64,000 bases of DNA from positions 186,001-250,000 of the forward strand of contig NZ_WHOD01000070.1 of the NCBI RefSeq assembly GCF_013141765.1, read 5' to 3'. This DNA is from Paenibacillus foliorum. GTDB taxonomy: Bacteria > Bacillota > Bacilli > Paenibacillales > NBRC-103111. Within the stretch, counting starts at the first letter, position 1. Every line of letters starts with the position of its first letter. This document shows, piece after piece, positions 52,077 through 60,408 of this stretch. The translations under genes and the position numbers were made by a program. The notes under the pieces were generated by a model. The model saw only the letters and a list, made by a program, of their open reading frames with translations. It did not search any database and was not told the DNA's origin.

Positions 52077-52994
52077 TTAAGTTTGCAACAAGTTCGGATG
52101 TATAATAGCTTGATACGCATTATCACTGCTTAATTTCCCACTATCAAACCCAATCAACACTTTCATGGCTTCAAACTGTTTATCCCCCATAGTGATCACG
52201 ACTCTATCAGGTTTTATAGCAAGCATAAACTGCGTGCTGCGGTTTACCCCACGATAAGGAACTAATCGCAGCCGATCCTGCCATTCAAACTCTTCTGTAC
52301 CTATAGCCATCAAAATTTGATCAACTTCTGCGCGCTCTATCCTTAGTTTCCATGAATCCGGAATTTTTTCGCCCCATTGGGAAAGCTCCATCACCATGAC
52401 CGGCGTTTTAGTCAACGGATCATACAGCTGATTGCCAGTATCAATGAGTCCCGTGCAGCTAGATGCAAACCCATCAATATAGACATCCACTTTAGCAAGA
52501 AATGAGGCAAGATCATCCTTACGCTTCGCTGCTTGATGTACGTGTCGATATAACCAAACTGCGAACAACAACACAACAAACAAAAACAGCAGCCCTATCT
52601 GTACTTCATGTTCCGTACCTCCAGATTGTGTAAACAAAATTCCGTTCATCACATCACTAGAGGACATCCAAAAATAATGCACACCCAAAATCGTTCCCGC
52701 CGCAGCAAAATTGACGATATAGAAAGTACCAACATTACTCCAAAAATACCGCATACCTCCGAAGCCAAACGCTGTAAGCAGCATAAGAAGAGACAATAAA
52801 AACTTAACTCCAAATGTAAACAGAAACGATAGCGGAGGGAAAAACATGAAGACAACATAACCCCCACCAATACAAGCAGAGGAAGCAAGCCTCCACCAGC
52901 GAAACTCCAGCTTTCTTGATCTTGCTGTTGTCCATAACAATGCGGCATCAATCAGCACATTAACGAGGAAAATGATATCGACATATACAATCAT
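52077..52994 (-). CDS. spoIIGA: Sporulation sigma-E factor-processing peptidase
   Basis: Membrane aspartic protease that cuts the pro-sequence from sigma E. About 305 residues. The N-terminal half has five or so hydrophobic helices (VYVDIIFLVNVLIDAALLWT onward). The C-terminal protease domain has the active-site CTGLIDTGNQLYDPLTKTPV with Asp at about 185. I start at ATG 52994, 11 nt after AGGAGG and directly after GAGGAA; an upstream in-frame ATG lies inside the palindromic repeat. Confidence 0.95.
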   Translation of the reverse strand: MIVYVDIIFLVNVLIDAALLWTTARSRKLEFRWWRLASSACIGGGYVVFMFFPPLSFLFTFGVKFLLSLLMLLTAFGFGGMRYFWSNVGTFYIVNFAAAGTILGVHYFWMSSSDVMNGILFTQSGGTEHEVQIGLLFLFVVLLFAVWLYRHVHQAAKRKDDLASFLAKVDVYIDGFASSCTGLIDTGNQLYDPLTKTPVMVMELSQWGEKIPDSWKLRIERAEVDQILMAIGTEEFEWQDRLRLVPYRGVNRSTQFMLAIKPDRVVITMGDKQFEAMKVLIGFDSGKLSSDNAYQAIIHPNLLQT

Positions 52995-53013
52995 TTCCTC
53001 TACTACCTCCTGA

Positions 53014-53060
53014 GAGTTTTCCATATGGAAAACTACTTCGTAAGCATCAGCTGATATCGG
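53014..53060 (-). repeat. Palindromic pre-Shine-Dalgarno element, spoIIGA proximal copy
   Basis: AGTTTTCCATATGGAAAACT (53015-53034) is a perfect 20-bp palindrome. On the minus strand it is preceded by CAGCTGATGCTTACGAAGT and followed by CTC and AGGAGG. Best copy of the family. Confidence 0.75.
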
Positions 53061-53091
53061 TAATGAAAATTGTCTTTACAAGCATTCAACT

Positions 53092-53128
53092 GAGTTTTAC
53101 ATAAGTAAAACTTGCTTTGGCATTAGCT
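53092..53128 (-). repeat. Palindromic element, spoIIGA distal copy
   Basis: AGTTTTACATAAGTAAAACT (53093-53112), a near-perfect palindrome with the AGCTAATGCCAAAGC tail on the minus strand. Lies about 60 bp upstream of the proximal copy; no ribosome site follows it directly. Confidence 0.65.
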
Positions 53129-53159
53129 CTATGATTGCTAGGTTACCGCGAATGAGACA

Positions 53160-53192
53160 AGTATATAGTAATACTATTCCAATGTCTGTCTA
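53160..53192 (-). promoter_or_regulatory. Candidate Spo0A-dependent promoter of spoIIGA-sigE
   Basis: TATACT (53160-53165) and TAGACA (53187-53192) are spaced 21 nt on the minus strand. This is close to the unusual 22-nt spacing of the Spo0A-activated spoIIG promoter of B. subtilis. A TGACAAA (53218-53224) upstream resembles an 0A box with two mismatches. Confidence 0.5.
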
Positions 53193-53235
53193 AATTTGCC
53201 GATTAGATGTAACTATTTTTGTCAGATAATGGGGG

Positions 53236-53408
53236 GCCGCTCGTGAGTGGAAGCTATTGCTCCTGCGGGAAGGGGTGTGCCTACGGTCTCTGTTGAAGCG
53301 GTGTTCCTTAGATTAGACTAAGGTAGTGGGAACACCGCTTCAAAGGAGACTCGTAAACTCTCCGGCACACCCCATTCCCTCCGTCGCAGCTTCCACTCAC
53401 TCGCTTAG
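53236..53408. repeat. Inverted repeat of about 170 bp forming a long hairpin
   Basis: Nested arms pair across a small loop: GAGTGGAAGCT with AGCTTCCACTC, GGGAAGGGGTGTGCC (53267-53281) with 53364-53379, TGAAGCGGTGTTCC (53294-53307) with a perfect complement at 53329-53342, and CCTTAG with CTAAGG at the tip. No ORF or known RNA was recognised. It could be a small non-autonomous mobile element or a structured RNA. Confidence 0.8.
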
Positions 53409-53435
53409 CGCGGAGTAGAGGGAGGGAGGATCATC

Positions 53436-53540
53436 ATGATCGATCCTGTTTTTTTGAGCCAAGGACAAGGACAAGGACAAGGACAAGGACAAGAGCAAGA
53501 GCCAAGGGCAAAGGTGCAAGGGAAAGAGCAAAGGGCATAG
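53436..53540 (+). CDS. Candidate micro-protein of 34 residues with GlnGly repeats
   Basis: ATG with GGAGGGAGG about 7 nt before it. The product begins MIDPVFLSQ, continues with five Gly-Gln pairs encoded by the hexamer GGACAA repeated five times, and ends EQEPRAKVQGKEQRA. Reading frame and hexamer are in phase. No homologue is known to me. It may be a real small hydrophilic protein or a chance frame over a tandem repeat. Confidence 0.4.
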   Translation: MIDPVFLSQGQGQGQGQGQEQEPRAKVQGKEQRA

Positions 53541-53568
53541 GCAAGAGCAAAGGGCATAGGCAAGAGCA
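53461..53568. repeat. Tandem repeats: GGACAA hexamer and a 19-mer
   Basis: GGACAA occurs five times in a row from 53463. Further right AAGAGCAAAGGGCATAGGC occurs twice in tandem, ending near 53564. The stretch is purine-rich on the plus strand and gives low-complexity frames on both strands. Confidence 0.85.
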
Positions 53569-53637
53569 ATAAACAAACACATTGTGATGAATCTGATGTA
53601 TAGTGAGTAGTAGAAAGGAAAACCAATCTTTGAGGCG

Positions 53638-54132
53638 GTGAAACAACTGAAAGATATCGTTATACGAAGAATAGATTGGCTAGACGCGAGGGAATTGAGT
53701 CAGTTGCTACGTGAAAGCGAAGATGAAGGCTTTCGTTTGGTGAAGAGGCTTGTCTCCGAATTTGAAAGCGGACATAACCGGTTTGATCAACCTGGAGAGG
53801 TATTGTACGGCGCCTATGAAGATAATCAGCTAATAGGAATTTGTGGCTTAAATCAAGACCCATACTTACAGGATCGAACTACAGGACGCGTTAGACGGCT
53901 TTACGTTTTACCAGCATACCGCCGCAGACGAATCGGCCATAAGCTCGTGAAAGTAGTAACTGGCTACGCCCAAGACTATTATGTACGCCTTACTTTAAAA
54001 ACGGATAATCCGCTGGCTGCCCAGTTTTATGAGAAATTAGGGTTTCACTCTAATGATCCTACTCCTCACTCTACGCATTATATCGATCTCTTTCATTCAG
54101 AGGACCGGATTGCTACGCAAACACCATTTTAA
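53638..54132 (+). CDS. GNAT-family N-acetyltransferase
   Basis: 164 residues. The acetyl-CoA motif A is VRRLYVLPAYRRRRIGHKLV (about 85-105), followed by the typical ARFYEKLGF-like AAQFYEKLGF near 140. Substrate unknown. The GTG at 53638 has GAGG only two bases before it, so the true start is uncertain. Monocistronic and convergent with ftsZ; a shared terminator follows. Confidence 0.83.
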   Translation: MKQLKDIVIRRIDWLDARELSQLLRESEDEGFRLVKRLVSEFESGHNRFDQPGEVLYGAYEDNQLIGICGLNQDPYLQDRTTGRVRRLYVLPAYRRRRIGHKLVKVVTGYAQDYYVRLTLKTDNPLAAQFYEKLGFHSNDPTPHSTHYIDLFHSEDRIATQTPF

Positions 54133-54168
54133 TATAAACACAACTTAGCTATGGGTTCTAATATAAAC

Positions 54169-54208
54169 AAATCCCCTGACCGGTCTTACAAAAATCGGCA
54201 GGGGATTT
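54169..54208. terminator. Bidirectional terminator between the GNAT gene and ftsZ
   Basis: AAATCCCCTG pairs perfectly with CAGGGGATTT. T-rich sequence lies on both sides. Confidence 0.82.
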
Positions 54209-54233
54209 CTTATGAATGCTATTATAGCATCTA

Positions 54234-55370
54234 CTATTTATCCAAGTTGTTTCTTCCACGGTTACGAAGGAATGTAGGAATATCCAATTGATCATTCGAA
54301 GGCTGATTGCCAAATGGACGTAAATTGTTAACACGATTATCAGTAGGCTCAGCTGATTGCTGATGTTGGCTGCTTTGGTTGCCCATTGGCTTACGCGCAG
54401 GTGCCTGTGGCATAGCCTTGTGCTCGAAGCCGGTGGCAATTACGGTAACCTTGATTTCATCCTTAAAGGATTCATCAATAACTGCTCCAAAGATCATATT
54501 CACTTCAAGATCAGACGCAGAAGCCACAATGTCAGCTGCTTCATTAACCTCGTATAGTGATAAGTTAGCGCCTCCTGTGATGTTCATTAGAACACCGCGT
54601 GCTCCGTCGATGGAAGTTTCCAACAATGGGCTTTGAATCGCCTTTTTAGCAGCTTCCGCTGCCCTGTTTTCACCTGAAGCTTCGCCAATCCCCATTAATG
54701 CCGATCCGCGTTCAGTCATGATTGTCTTAACATCGGCAAAGTCCAAATTGATTAGACCCGGTACTGCGATCAAGTCTGAAATCCCTTGTACCCCTTGACG
54801 TAGAACATTGTCTGCTTCACGGAACGCTTCCAGCATTGGAGTTTTCTTATCAACAATTTCAAGCAACCGATCATTAGGAATGACAATAAGCGTGTCAACT
54901 TTTTCTTTCAGCGCAGCTATTCCCTGTTCGGCTTGAGCAGCACGTTTACGGCCTTCAAACGTGAACGGGCGTGTAACAACACCAACTGTCAACGCTCCGC
55001 ACTCTTTTGCAATTTCAGCAATAACTGGAGCTGCACCTGTTCCGGTACCTCCACCCATACCTGCTGTTACAAATACCATGTCTGCGCCTTTAAGCGTATT
55101 AAAGATCAACTCTCTAGATTCTTCAGCTGCTTTTTTCCCTACTTCAGGATTAGCGCCTGCTCCTAAACCGCGAGTCAGTTTATCACCGATCTGAAGCTTT
55201 TGTTCCGATTTCGATGTATGTAGAGCTTGGGCGTCTGTATTTACGGTAATAAATTCTACACCTTTAACTCCATTGGCAATCATACGATTGACTGCATTGC
55301 TGCCGCCTCCGCCACAACCAATAACCTTTATCTTGGCTAAATGATCCATGTCCATATCAAATTCAAACAT
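54234..55370 (-). CDS. ftsZ: Cell division GTPase FtsZ
   Basis: Tubulin-like ring-forming GTPase, 378 residues. KVIGCGGGGSNAVNRM at the start, the tubulin signature GGGTGTG (about 106-112), the T7 loop NLDFADVKTIM, a flexible Gln/Asn/Ser-rich linker (about 325-360) and the C-terminal peptide DIPTFLRNRGRNN that binds FtsA and SepF. GAGGTAGG precedes the ATG. Follows ftsA by 46 nt. Confidence 0.97.
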   Translation of the reverse strand: MFEFDMDMDHLAKIKVIGCGGGGSNAVNRMIANGVKGVEFITVNTDAQALHTSKSEQKLQIGDKLTRGLGAGANPEVGKKAAEESRELIFNTLKGADMVFVTAGMGGGTGTGAAPVIAEIAKECGALTVGVVTRPFTFEGRKRAAQAEQGIAALKEKVDTLIVIPNDRLLEIVDKKTPMLEAFREADNVLRQGVQGISDLIAVPGLINLDFADVKTIMTERGSALMGIGEASGENRAAEAAKKAIQSPLLETSIDGARGVLMNITGGANLSLYEVNEAADIVASASDLEVNMIFGAVIDESFKDEIKVTVIATGFEHKAMPQAPARKPMGNQSSQHQQSAEPTDNRVNNLRPFGNQPSNDQLDIPTFLRNRGRNNLDK

Positions 55371-55416
55371 AGCCTACCTCTTCCCCCTCGTTAAGCTTCA
55401 AGCCTTAGGTGTACCC

Positions 55417-56688
55417 TTAAATAAACTCGCTCAACCAATTTTTAAATCGTTCCATTACCGAAGGTTTTTGTTCGCTGCTGCTACTGCTACCGTTGGAAGC
55501 AGTCACCTTTTTGTTGGTCGATGCTGCTTTCTTAACCGCGCTTGACGATTGTCTGGAGGCTCTCAGATACTTATAAGCATATTGAATAATACCTACACCG
55601 CTTGTATAAGAAGGGTCGCGTACACCAATGAAATCAGGCACAGCAATTCTTACAGAGGTCGCTAGTTCTGCCTGAGCTACTGCCAGTACTCCTGGCATGG
55701 AAACTGTACCGCCTGTCAATACATAACCACCTGGAAGCTCCATATAACCTAGTCGCTGAACTTCCAGTTGAATCAAATGAAAGATTTCTTGTACACGTGG
55801 CTCAACAATATTCGCCAAGTCTACTTGAGAAAATTCTTTATCCACATTACTGCCAATCCGATTTACTTTGAAAACTTGATCCGCCGCCGCATGCTCTATA
55901 ACAGCGCAACCGAATTTAAGTTTGATTTTCTCAGCAATATCAACCTGAGTCCGTAGTCCTATGGATATATCATTAGTGATATACTCTCCACCAATAGGTA
56001 ACGTAGATGTAGCAACCAAATTATTTTGTTCAAAAATGGCAATAGTTGTTTGACCTGCTCCAATATCAACCAGAACAGTCCCAATCGCTTTCTCATCTTT
56101 GGACAAGCACAAGTGGCCAGATGCAAGAGACATAAGAATAAGTCCTGAAACTTTCACTCCTGCTTTCTCAACAACGCGAAGCAAATTATGTATGGAAGTT
56201 TTTGCCCCAGTAATAATTGTGGCCTGTACTTCAAGACGAACACCGATCATACTGCGAGGATCATGAATTTCATCCAATCCGTCTACCAAATATTGGTTAG
56301 GAACTACGCCTATGATTTCTCGTTCCGGAGCTAAAGGGATGACCTTGGCCGCTTGAATAACACGTTCAATGTCTTCATCTCCAATTTCACGGTCGCCATT
56401 AGATACGGCTACAACACCATGACTGGATTGTAATGCGATATGATTCCCGGAAATTCCAACGTAAACCTCTGCTATTTGAATACCAACCATCCGTTCAGCA
56501 TGATCGATCGCGCTGCGAATAGATTGTACCGTTTGGTCGATATCTACAATGGCTCCCTTACGAATACCTTCCGAGTCGGCTGATCCAACCCCTATTATAT
56601 TAATGGCGCCGTTAACGACTTCCCCAATAATAGCACGAACTTTGGATGTACCGATGTCCAAACTAACAATGATGTCATTGCTGCTCAA
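55417..56688 (-). CDS. ftsA: Cell division protein FtsA
   Basis: Actin-like membrane anchor of FtsZ. 423 residues: IIVSLDIGTSKVRAIIGEV (phosphate 1), VLVDIGAGQTTIAIFE (phosphate 2), GYVLTGGTVSMPG (adenosine), then a Ser/Lys-rich linker and the C-terminal amphipathic helix MERFKNWLSEFI. The start is TTG 56688 with AGGAGG 9 nt before it. Confidence 0.96.
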   Translation of the reverse strand: MSSNDIIVSLDIGTSKVRAIIGEVVNGAINIIGVGSADSEGIRKGAIVDIDQTVQSIRSAIDHAERMVGIQIAEVYVGISGNHIALQSSHGVVAVSNGDREIGDEDIERVIQAAKVIPLAPEREIIGVVPNQYLVDGLDEIHDPRSMIGVRLEVQATIITGAKTSIHNLLRVVEKAGVKVSGLILMSLASGHLCLSKDEKAIGTVLVDIGAGQTTIAIFEQNNLVATSTLPIGGEYITNDISIGLRTQVDIAEKIKLKFGCAVIEHAAADQVFKVNRIGSNVDKEFSQVDLANIVEPRVQEIFHLIQLEVQRLGYMELPGGYVLTGGTVSMPGVLAVAQAELATSVRIAVPDFIGVRDPSYTSGVGIIQYAYKYLRASRQSSSAVKKAASTNKKVTASNGSSSSSEQKPSVMERFKNWLSEFI

Positions 56689-56871
56689 CCTGTGGCACCT
56701 CCTGTGACATATAATAGATGTGAGCTTTGTAGAAATAAAAGCCTTTGTACTTATTCAACATGATTGGGAATTTCCCTCTTTTTTAGAAAAGATTTTTCAT
56801 CTTATTAAGAACAAAATATACATAGAAACAATTCTATCATTAATTTAGTAGCTTGAGTAGTGCATATACTA

Positions 56872-57810
56872 TCAATTTCTCGGGATTTCTTTAACAGAGC
56901 CCTTATTATCTTTCACAGACGATGATTTCGAAGGATCCTTGGAAGAGTCCTTCTTCGGATCTTGGTTTGAATTGCCTGTCGGTGAAGCTGCCTTGTTATC
57001 AGGTGTAACATTTTTCCCAGAATTGCCCTTACCCGATGAATCTTTGGATGCCCCCTTGGCATCCGTTGTTTCAAAAGGAGCATGGGTATCCGCCTCAAGC
57101 AGTTTTAACACACCCATATTGATCTTGTTTTCCTTCAGGTTAGCAATGTAAGAATCTAAGTATTTGAGTTTTTCCGGAAGATAGCCAACCGTGGTAATAA
57201 CTTCGAATTGGGATCTTGTGTACATTTTAATTTTGTCCGGATATGATTCAGAAGGCTCTGGCTTGATCTCCGAAATATCGGTTAAATACGACACTGGAAC
57301 GTTCTCCAATACTTGACACAGCATAATTTTCATGGCTTCGTTATTTGCCCACCCCGATAAGATAGGCTTGTCCAATACAAAGTTAACTCCATTGGAAACT
57401 GTGATGACGCTGCCGTCTGCTAAAATCGCTTGTGGCTGATTGTTTTCGCCAAATTGATAAGCTACCTTAGGATACTCTTTCACCTCAATACGGATAACTC
57501 CTGGGAAGTGCTTGGATACGTTGACTGACTGAACCATTTTCAGAGCTTTAACATGGTCTTCGATCTTCGACGAAGAAACAGAAAAGAAATGATCTCCCGC
57601 TTTAACCTCGGAAGCTTGTCCAATTGCTTCAGCAGTTAATAATTCTTGACCTTGAATTTCTATAGAAGATACTTTACTAAAGGAGGATTGAAAAAACAAA
57701 ACACACAAAAGCGTAATGAAAAAGAGAACTAAAAATACAAGCAGCTTTTTACTGCTGCGACTCTTTATCTTTGGCTTCTGAATGACAGGCAGTCTTTCTT
57801 CTGCGTGCAA
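56872..57810 (-). CDS. divIB: Cell division protein DivIB/FtsQ
   Basis: Bitopic divisome protein. A basic cytoplasmic start, one transmembrane helix (LLVFLVLFFITLLCVLFFQ, about 24-44), a POTRA domain (SKVSSIEIQGQELLTAEAIG onward) and the FtsQ/DivIB beta domain to about 235. The last 65 residues are a Lys/Ser/Asp/Pro-rich tail. 312 residues, longer than the B. subtilis protein because of this tail. TTG start with AGGAGG 7 nt before it; two palindromic repeat units precede it. Confidence 0.92.
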   Translation of the reverse strand: MHAEERLPVIQKPKIKSRSSKKLLVFLVLFFITLLCVLFFQSSFSKVSSIEIQGQELLTAEAIGQASEVKAGDHFFSVSSSKIEDHVKALKMVQSVNVSKHFPGVIRIEVKEYPKVAYQFGENNQPQAILADGSVITVSNGVNFVLDKPILSGWANNEAMKIMLCQVLENVPVSYLTDISEIKPEPSESYPDKIKMYTRSQFEVITTVGYLPEKLKYLDSYIANLKENKINMGVLKLLEADTHAPFETTDAKGASKDSSGKGNSGKNVTPDNKAASPTGNSNQDPKKDSSKDPSKSSSVKDNKGSVKEIPRN

Positions 57811-57825
57811 GGTTGTCCCTCCTAA

Positions 57826-57910
57826 GGGCTTTCCGTTAGGAAAGCCTGCTTCGTAAGCCTCTACTGAGTTTTTGCATTAGCAAAAACTTACTTCTTAAGC
57901 ATATGCTGAT
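57826..57910 (-). repeat. Two palindromic pre-Shine-Dalgarno elements in tandem, divIB
   Basis: Unit 1: GGCTTTCCGTTAGGAAAGCC (57827-57846) with tail AGGCTTACGAAGC, followed on the minus strand by CTT and AGGAGG of divIB. Unit 2: AGTTTTTGCATTAGCAAAAA begins at 57867 with tail ATGCTTAAGAAG, directly upstream. Arm sequences differ but remain palindromic. Confidence 0.75.
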
Positions 57911-58218
57911 CTTCCATCTTGGCGAGATAAAATTCAAGTAATTAAAACAGTTATTACACCTATTTCCACTTTTTCAAACTTCCAATTTATTGAAACTGCT
58001 TGCATTATGTAAACCGCTAAACATCCCCTTCCAGATAAGAAGAAGGATACTAAGCGGCAATGATCATAATAATTTAAATTACTGCGCTATCCTCATGAAC
58101 GAGCGCGTTGCTCAAGGTCGAGCGAAGCCAAGTGGTAAACAAACTTTCTATTCGAATAAGGAAACCTTACCTAAGCCTATTTCAATGATTGCACATTCTA
58201 TCATTACGTATATGATAA
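57911..58218. other. Intergenic stretch between murA and the divIB repeats
   Basis: No convincing gene, promoter or terminator was recognised. An open frame on the plus strand (57990-58325) runs into murA, has no ribosome site and was not accepted. Confidence 0.4.
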
Positions 58219-59487
58219 TTACTCTGTTGGAACTGGCGAGGTTCGGTGAATGCTCGCACCTAAATAGGAAAGCATTTGTTCAATACGGTCATAACCACGA
58301 TCAATATGGTGAATCTGTTCTATAACTGTCGTACCTTGAGCAGCCAGCCCTGCTATAACAAGTGCGGCTCCAGCACGTAAATCGGTAGCCTCCACGGTAG
58401 CTCCATACAATCTCGGCACCCCTCTAATAAACGCCGAGTTCAAATCAACCCGAATGTCTGCGCCCATACGCGTCAGTTCATCGACATGCTTGAATCTACC
58501 TTCAAAAACCGTTTCCTTTAATATACTGTGACCATCAGCCAAAGATAATAGTACCATAACCTGTGACTGCAGATCTGTTGGAAAAGACGGATGCGGAGAG
58601 GTGACAATGCGGTCTACCGGTTTAGGCCTTGATAGACAGCTTACATTCATTATATCACCGTCAATTGTTATTTGAACACCCGCACGCTTCAAAACATGAA
58701 TGGCAGAGGTTAAATGACCTGCACAAACATTCTCCAGCGTAATATTTCCACGCGTAACCGCAGCGGCTATCATCATCGTTCCAGCCACGATACGGTCAGG
58801 AATAATACGGTAAGTACATGGTGTTAAATCTGACACACCTTCAATGGTAATTGTGTCAGTCCCTGCTCCAATTATATTGGCTCCCATAGCATTAAGGAAA
58901 TTTTGCAAGTCTTGTATTTCCGGTTCTCTAGCAGCATTAGAAATCGTAGTTAAACCTTTGGCCATGGAAGCAGCCATCATTATATTTTCCGTAGCCCCTA
59001 CACTTGGAAAATCAAGTACGATTTCAGCGCCCTTCAATTCCGGTGCCGTACAAACAATAGTATTACCGGACTCCTCGATTCTTGCTCCTAAAGCAGAGAG
59101 CCCTCGCAAATGTAAGTCTATCTTTCTCTCACCAATGGCACAGCCGCCAGGTTGATAGACTTGCACCTTACCAAAACGAGCCAGCAGCGGCCCCATTAAA
59201 AAGATCGATGATCTCATTTGACTCATCTGGTCTTCCGGGATATGAAACGAATGCGCTGTTGACGTATTGACGGTTACCGTATCACCAACATGTCCGGTGC
59301 GGCATCCTAAGGCGCGAAGAATTTCTAGCATCACCTGGATGTCCGATAGATTGGGCACATTCTGAATATGAACCGTGCCTTCCGCCATCATTGCAGCCGC
59401 TAATATGGGCAGCGCTGCATTTTTCGCTCCGTGAATCTTGATGGCTCCCGATAGAGGTCTCCCACCTTCGATAACCAACTTTTCCAA
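58219..59487 (-). CDS. murA: UDP-N-acetylglucosamine 1-carboxyvinyltransferase
   Basis: First committed step of peptidoglycan synthesis, enolpyruvyl transfer to UDP-GlcNAc. 422 residues: GAKNAALPILAAAMM at the start, the fosfomycin-target cysteine in YQPGGCAIGERKIDLHL (Cys116), and PSFPTDLQSQVM with DLRAGAALVIAGLAA later. TTG start 7 nt after CGGAGG. Lies between murB and divIB. Confidence 0.96.
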   Translation of the reverse strand: MEKLVIEGGRPLSGAIKIHGAKNAALPILAAAMMAEGTVHIQNVPNLSDIQVMLEILRALGCRTGHVGDTVTVNTSTAHSFHIPEDQMSQMRSSIFLMGPLLARFGKVQVYQPGGCAIGERKIDLHLRGLSALGARIEESGNTIVCTAPELKGAEIVLDFPSVGATENIMMAASMAKGLTTISNAAREPEIQDLQNFLNAMGANIIGAGTDTITIEGVSDLTPCTYRIIPDRIVAGTMMIAAAVTRGNITLENVCAGHLTSAIHVLKRAGVQITIDGDIMNVSCLSRPKPVDRIVTSPHPSFPTDLQSQVMVLLSLADGHSILKETVFEGRFKHVDELTRMGADIRVDLNSAFIRGVPRLYGATVEATDLRAGAALVIAGLAAQGTTVIEQIHHIDRGYDRIEQMLSYLGASIHRTSPVPTE

Positions 59488-59502
59488 AGTCCCACCTCCG
59501 AT

Positions 59503-60408
59503 TTACCGCTCCCCAACCATCAGAACTTCCGGAACCAGTTTAACGCCGTACGTATCAAATACGATACGTTGCACTTGTTCGATGAGGGTAAGCACGTCGT
59601 GAGCTGTCGCTTGCCCAGTGTTGACAATGAAATTAGCGTGCAGCAGCGAAACCTCCGCACCTCCGACTTTGTGGCCTTTCAATCCTGCTTCTTCAATGAG
59701 CTTTGCAGCAAAATGTCCTTCAGGATTACGGAAGACACTCCCTGCACATGCCAATTGCAAAGGCTGGGTACGTAAACGGCGCTCCTTGTACGAAGCCATA
59801 GCCCCTACAATTTCCTCGCGGTCGCCAAATTGCAGTTGGAAAACTGCCTCTGTCACGATACCAGGCTGTTTCTGCAGTATTGAATGTCTATAGGCATATT
59901 CAAAATCAGCTTGCTGCATATACACCAATTCTCCTGTCGGGAGCAGCACTTCAGCTCGTATGAGTATGCGTGACACATCTGAGCCGTGAGCCCCGGCGTT
60001 CATGTAGACGGCGCCTCCCACAGTTCCCGGAATGCCTCCGGCGAACTCTAATCCAGTCAATCCTTCCTTGCCAGCCATGACAGAGAACTTAATAAATGAA
60101 TAACTTCCTCCAGCATAAGCCACGTCGCCTTCAAACCGAAGTGTCTCAAGTGCGGAGCCCAGCTTAATAACTGCTCCACGTATCCCCTTATCAGCAATCA
60201 GCAAGTTAGATCCGCGTCCCAATATGGTCCATGGGATTTCATACTGATGCAGGAGCTTGACGGCATCAATCAGCTGCTCCTTGGTTTGCGGTACTAGCAG
60301 TAAATCTGCCGGACCACCTATCTTCCAAGTTGTATGAGGCGCTAGCGGTTCGTTCAGATAATATTGACCGAATGTACCGCTTTGCAATTGTGTAATGACC
60401 TGTTGCAT
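59503..60408 (-). CDS. murB: UDP-N-acetylenolpyruvoylglucosamine reductase
   Basis: FAD/NADPH enzyme giving UDP-MurNAc. FAD-binding signatures HTTWKIGGPADLLLVP, WTILGRGSNLLIADKG and GLTGLEFAGGIPGTVGGAVY; catalytic Ser in CAGSVFRNPEGHFAAKLIEE; type IIa/b length of about 301 residues. I start at ATG 60408 with AAGGAGG before it; the in-frame upstream extension is not coding. Confidence 0.95.
   Translation of the reverse strand: MQQVITQLQSGTFGQYYLNEPLAPHTTWKIGGPADLLLVPQTKEQLIDAVKLLHQYEIPWTILGRGSNLLIADKGIRGAVIKLGSALETLRFEGDVAYAGGSYSFIKFSVMAGKEGLTGLEFAGGIPGTVGGAVYMNAGAHGSDVSRILIRAEVLLPTGELVYMQQADFEYAYRHSILQKQPGIVTEAVFQLQFGDREEIVGAMASYKERRLRTQPLQLACAGSVFRNPEGHFAAKLIEEAGLKGHKVGGAEVSLLHANFIVNTGQATAHDVLTLIEQVQRIVFDTYGVKLVPEVLMVGER

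Noticed and set aside
53397..53646. Minus-strand open frames rich in Ser-Leu, Cys-Pro or Leu-Val repeats
   Set aside because: All three minus frames are open over the same tandem hexamer, have no ribosome site and give low-complexity products; they are by-products of the repeat.
57990..58325. Plus-strand frame of 111 residues antisense to the murA end
   Set aside because: Overlaps murA by about 100 bp, lacks a ribosome site and has no recognisable motif.
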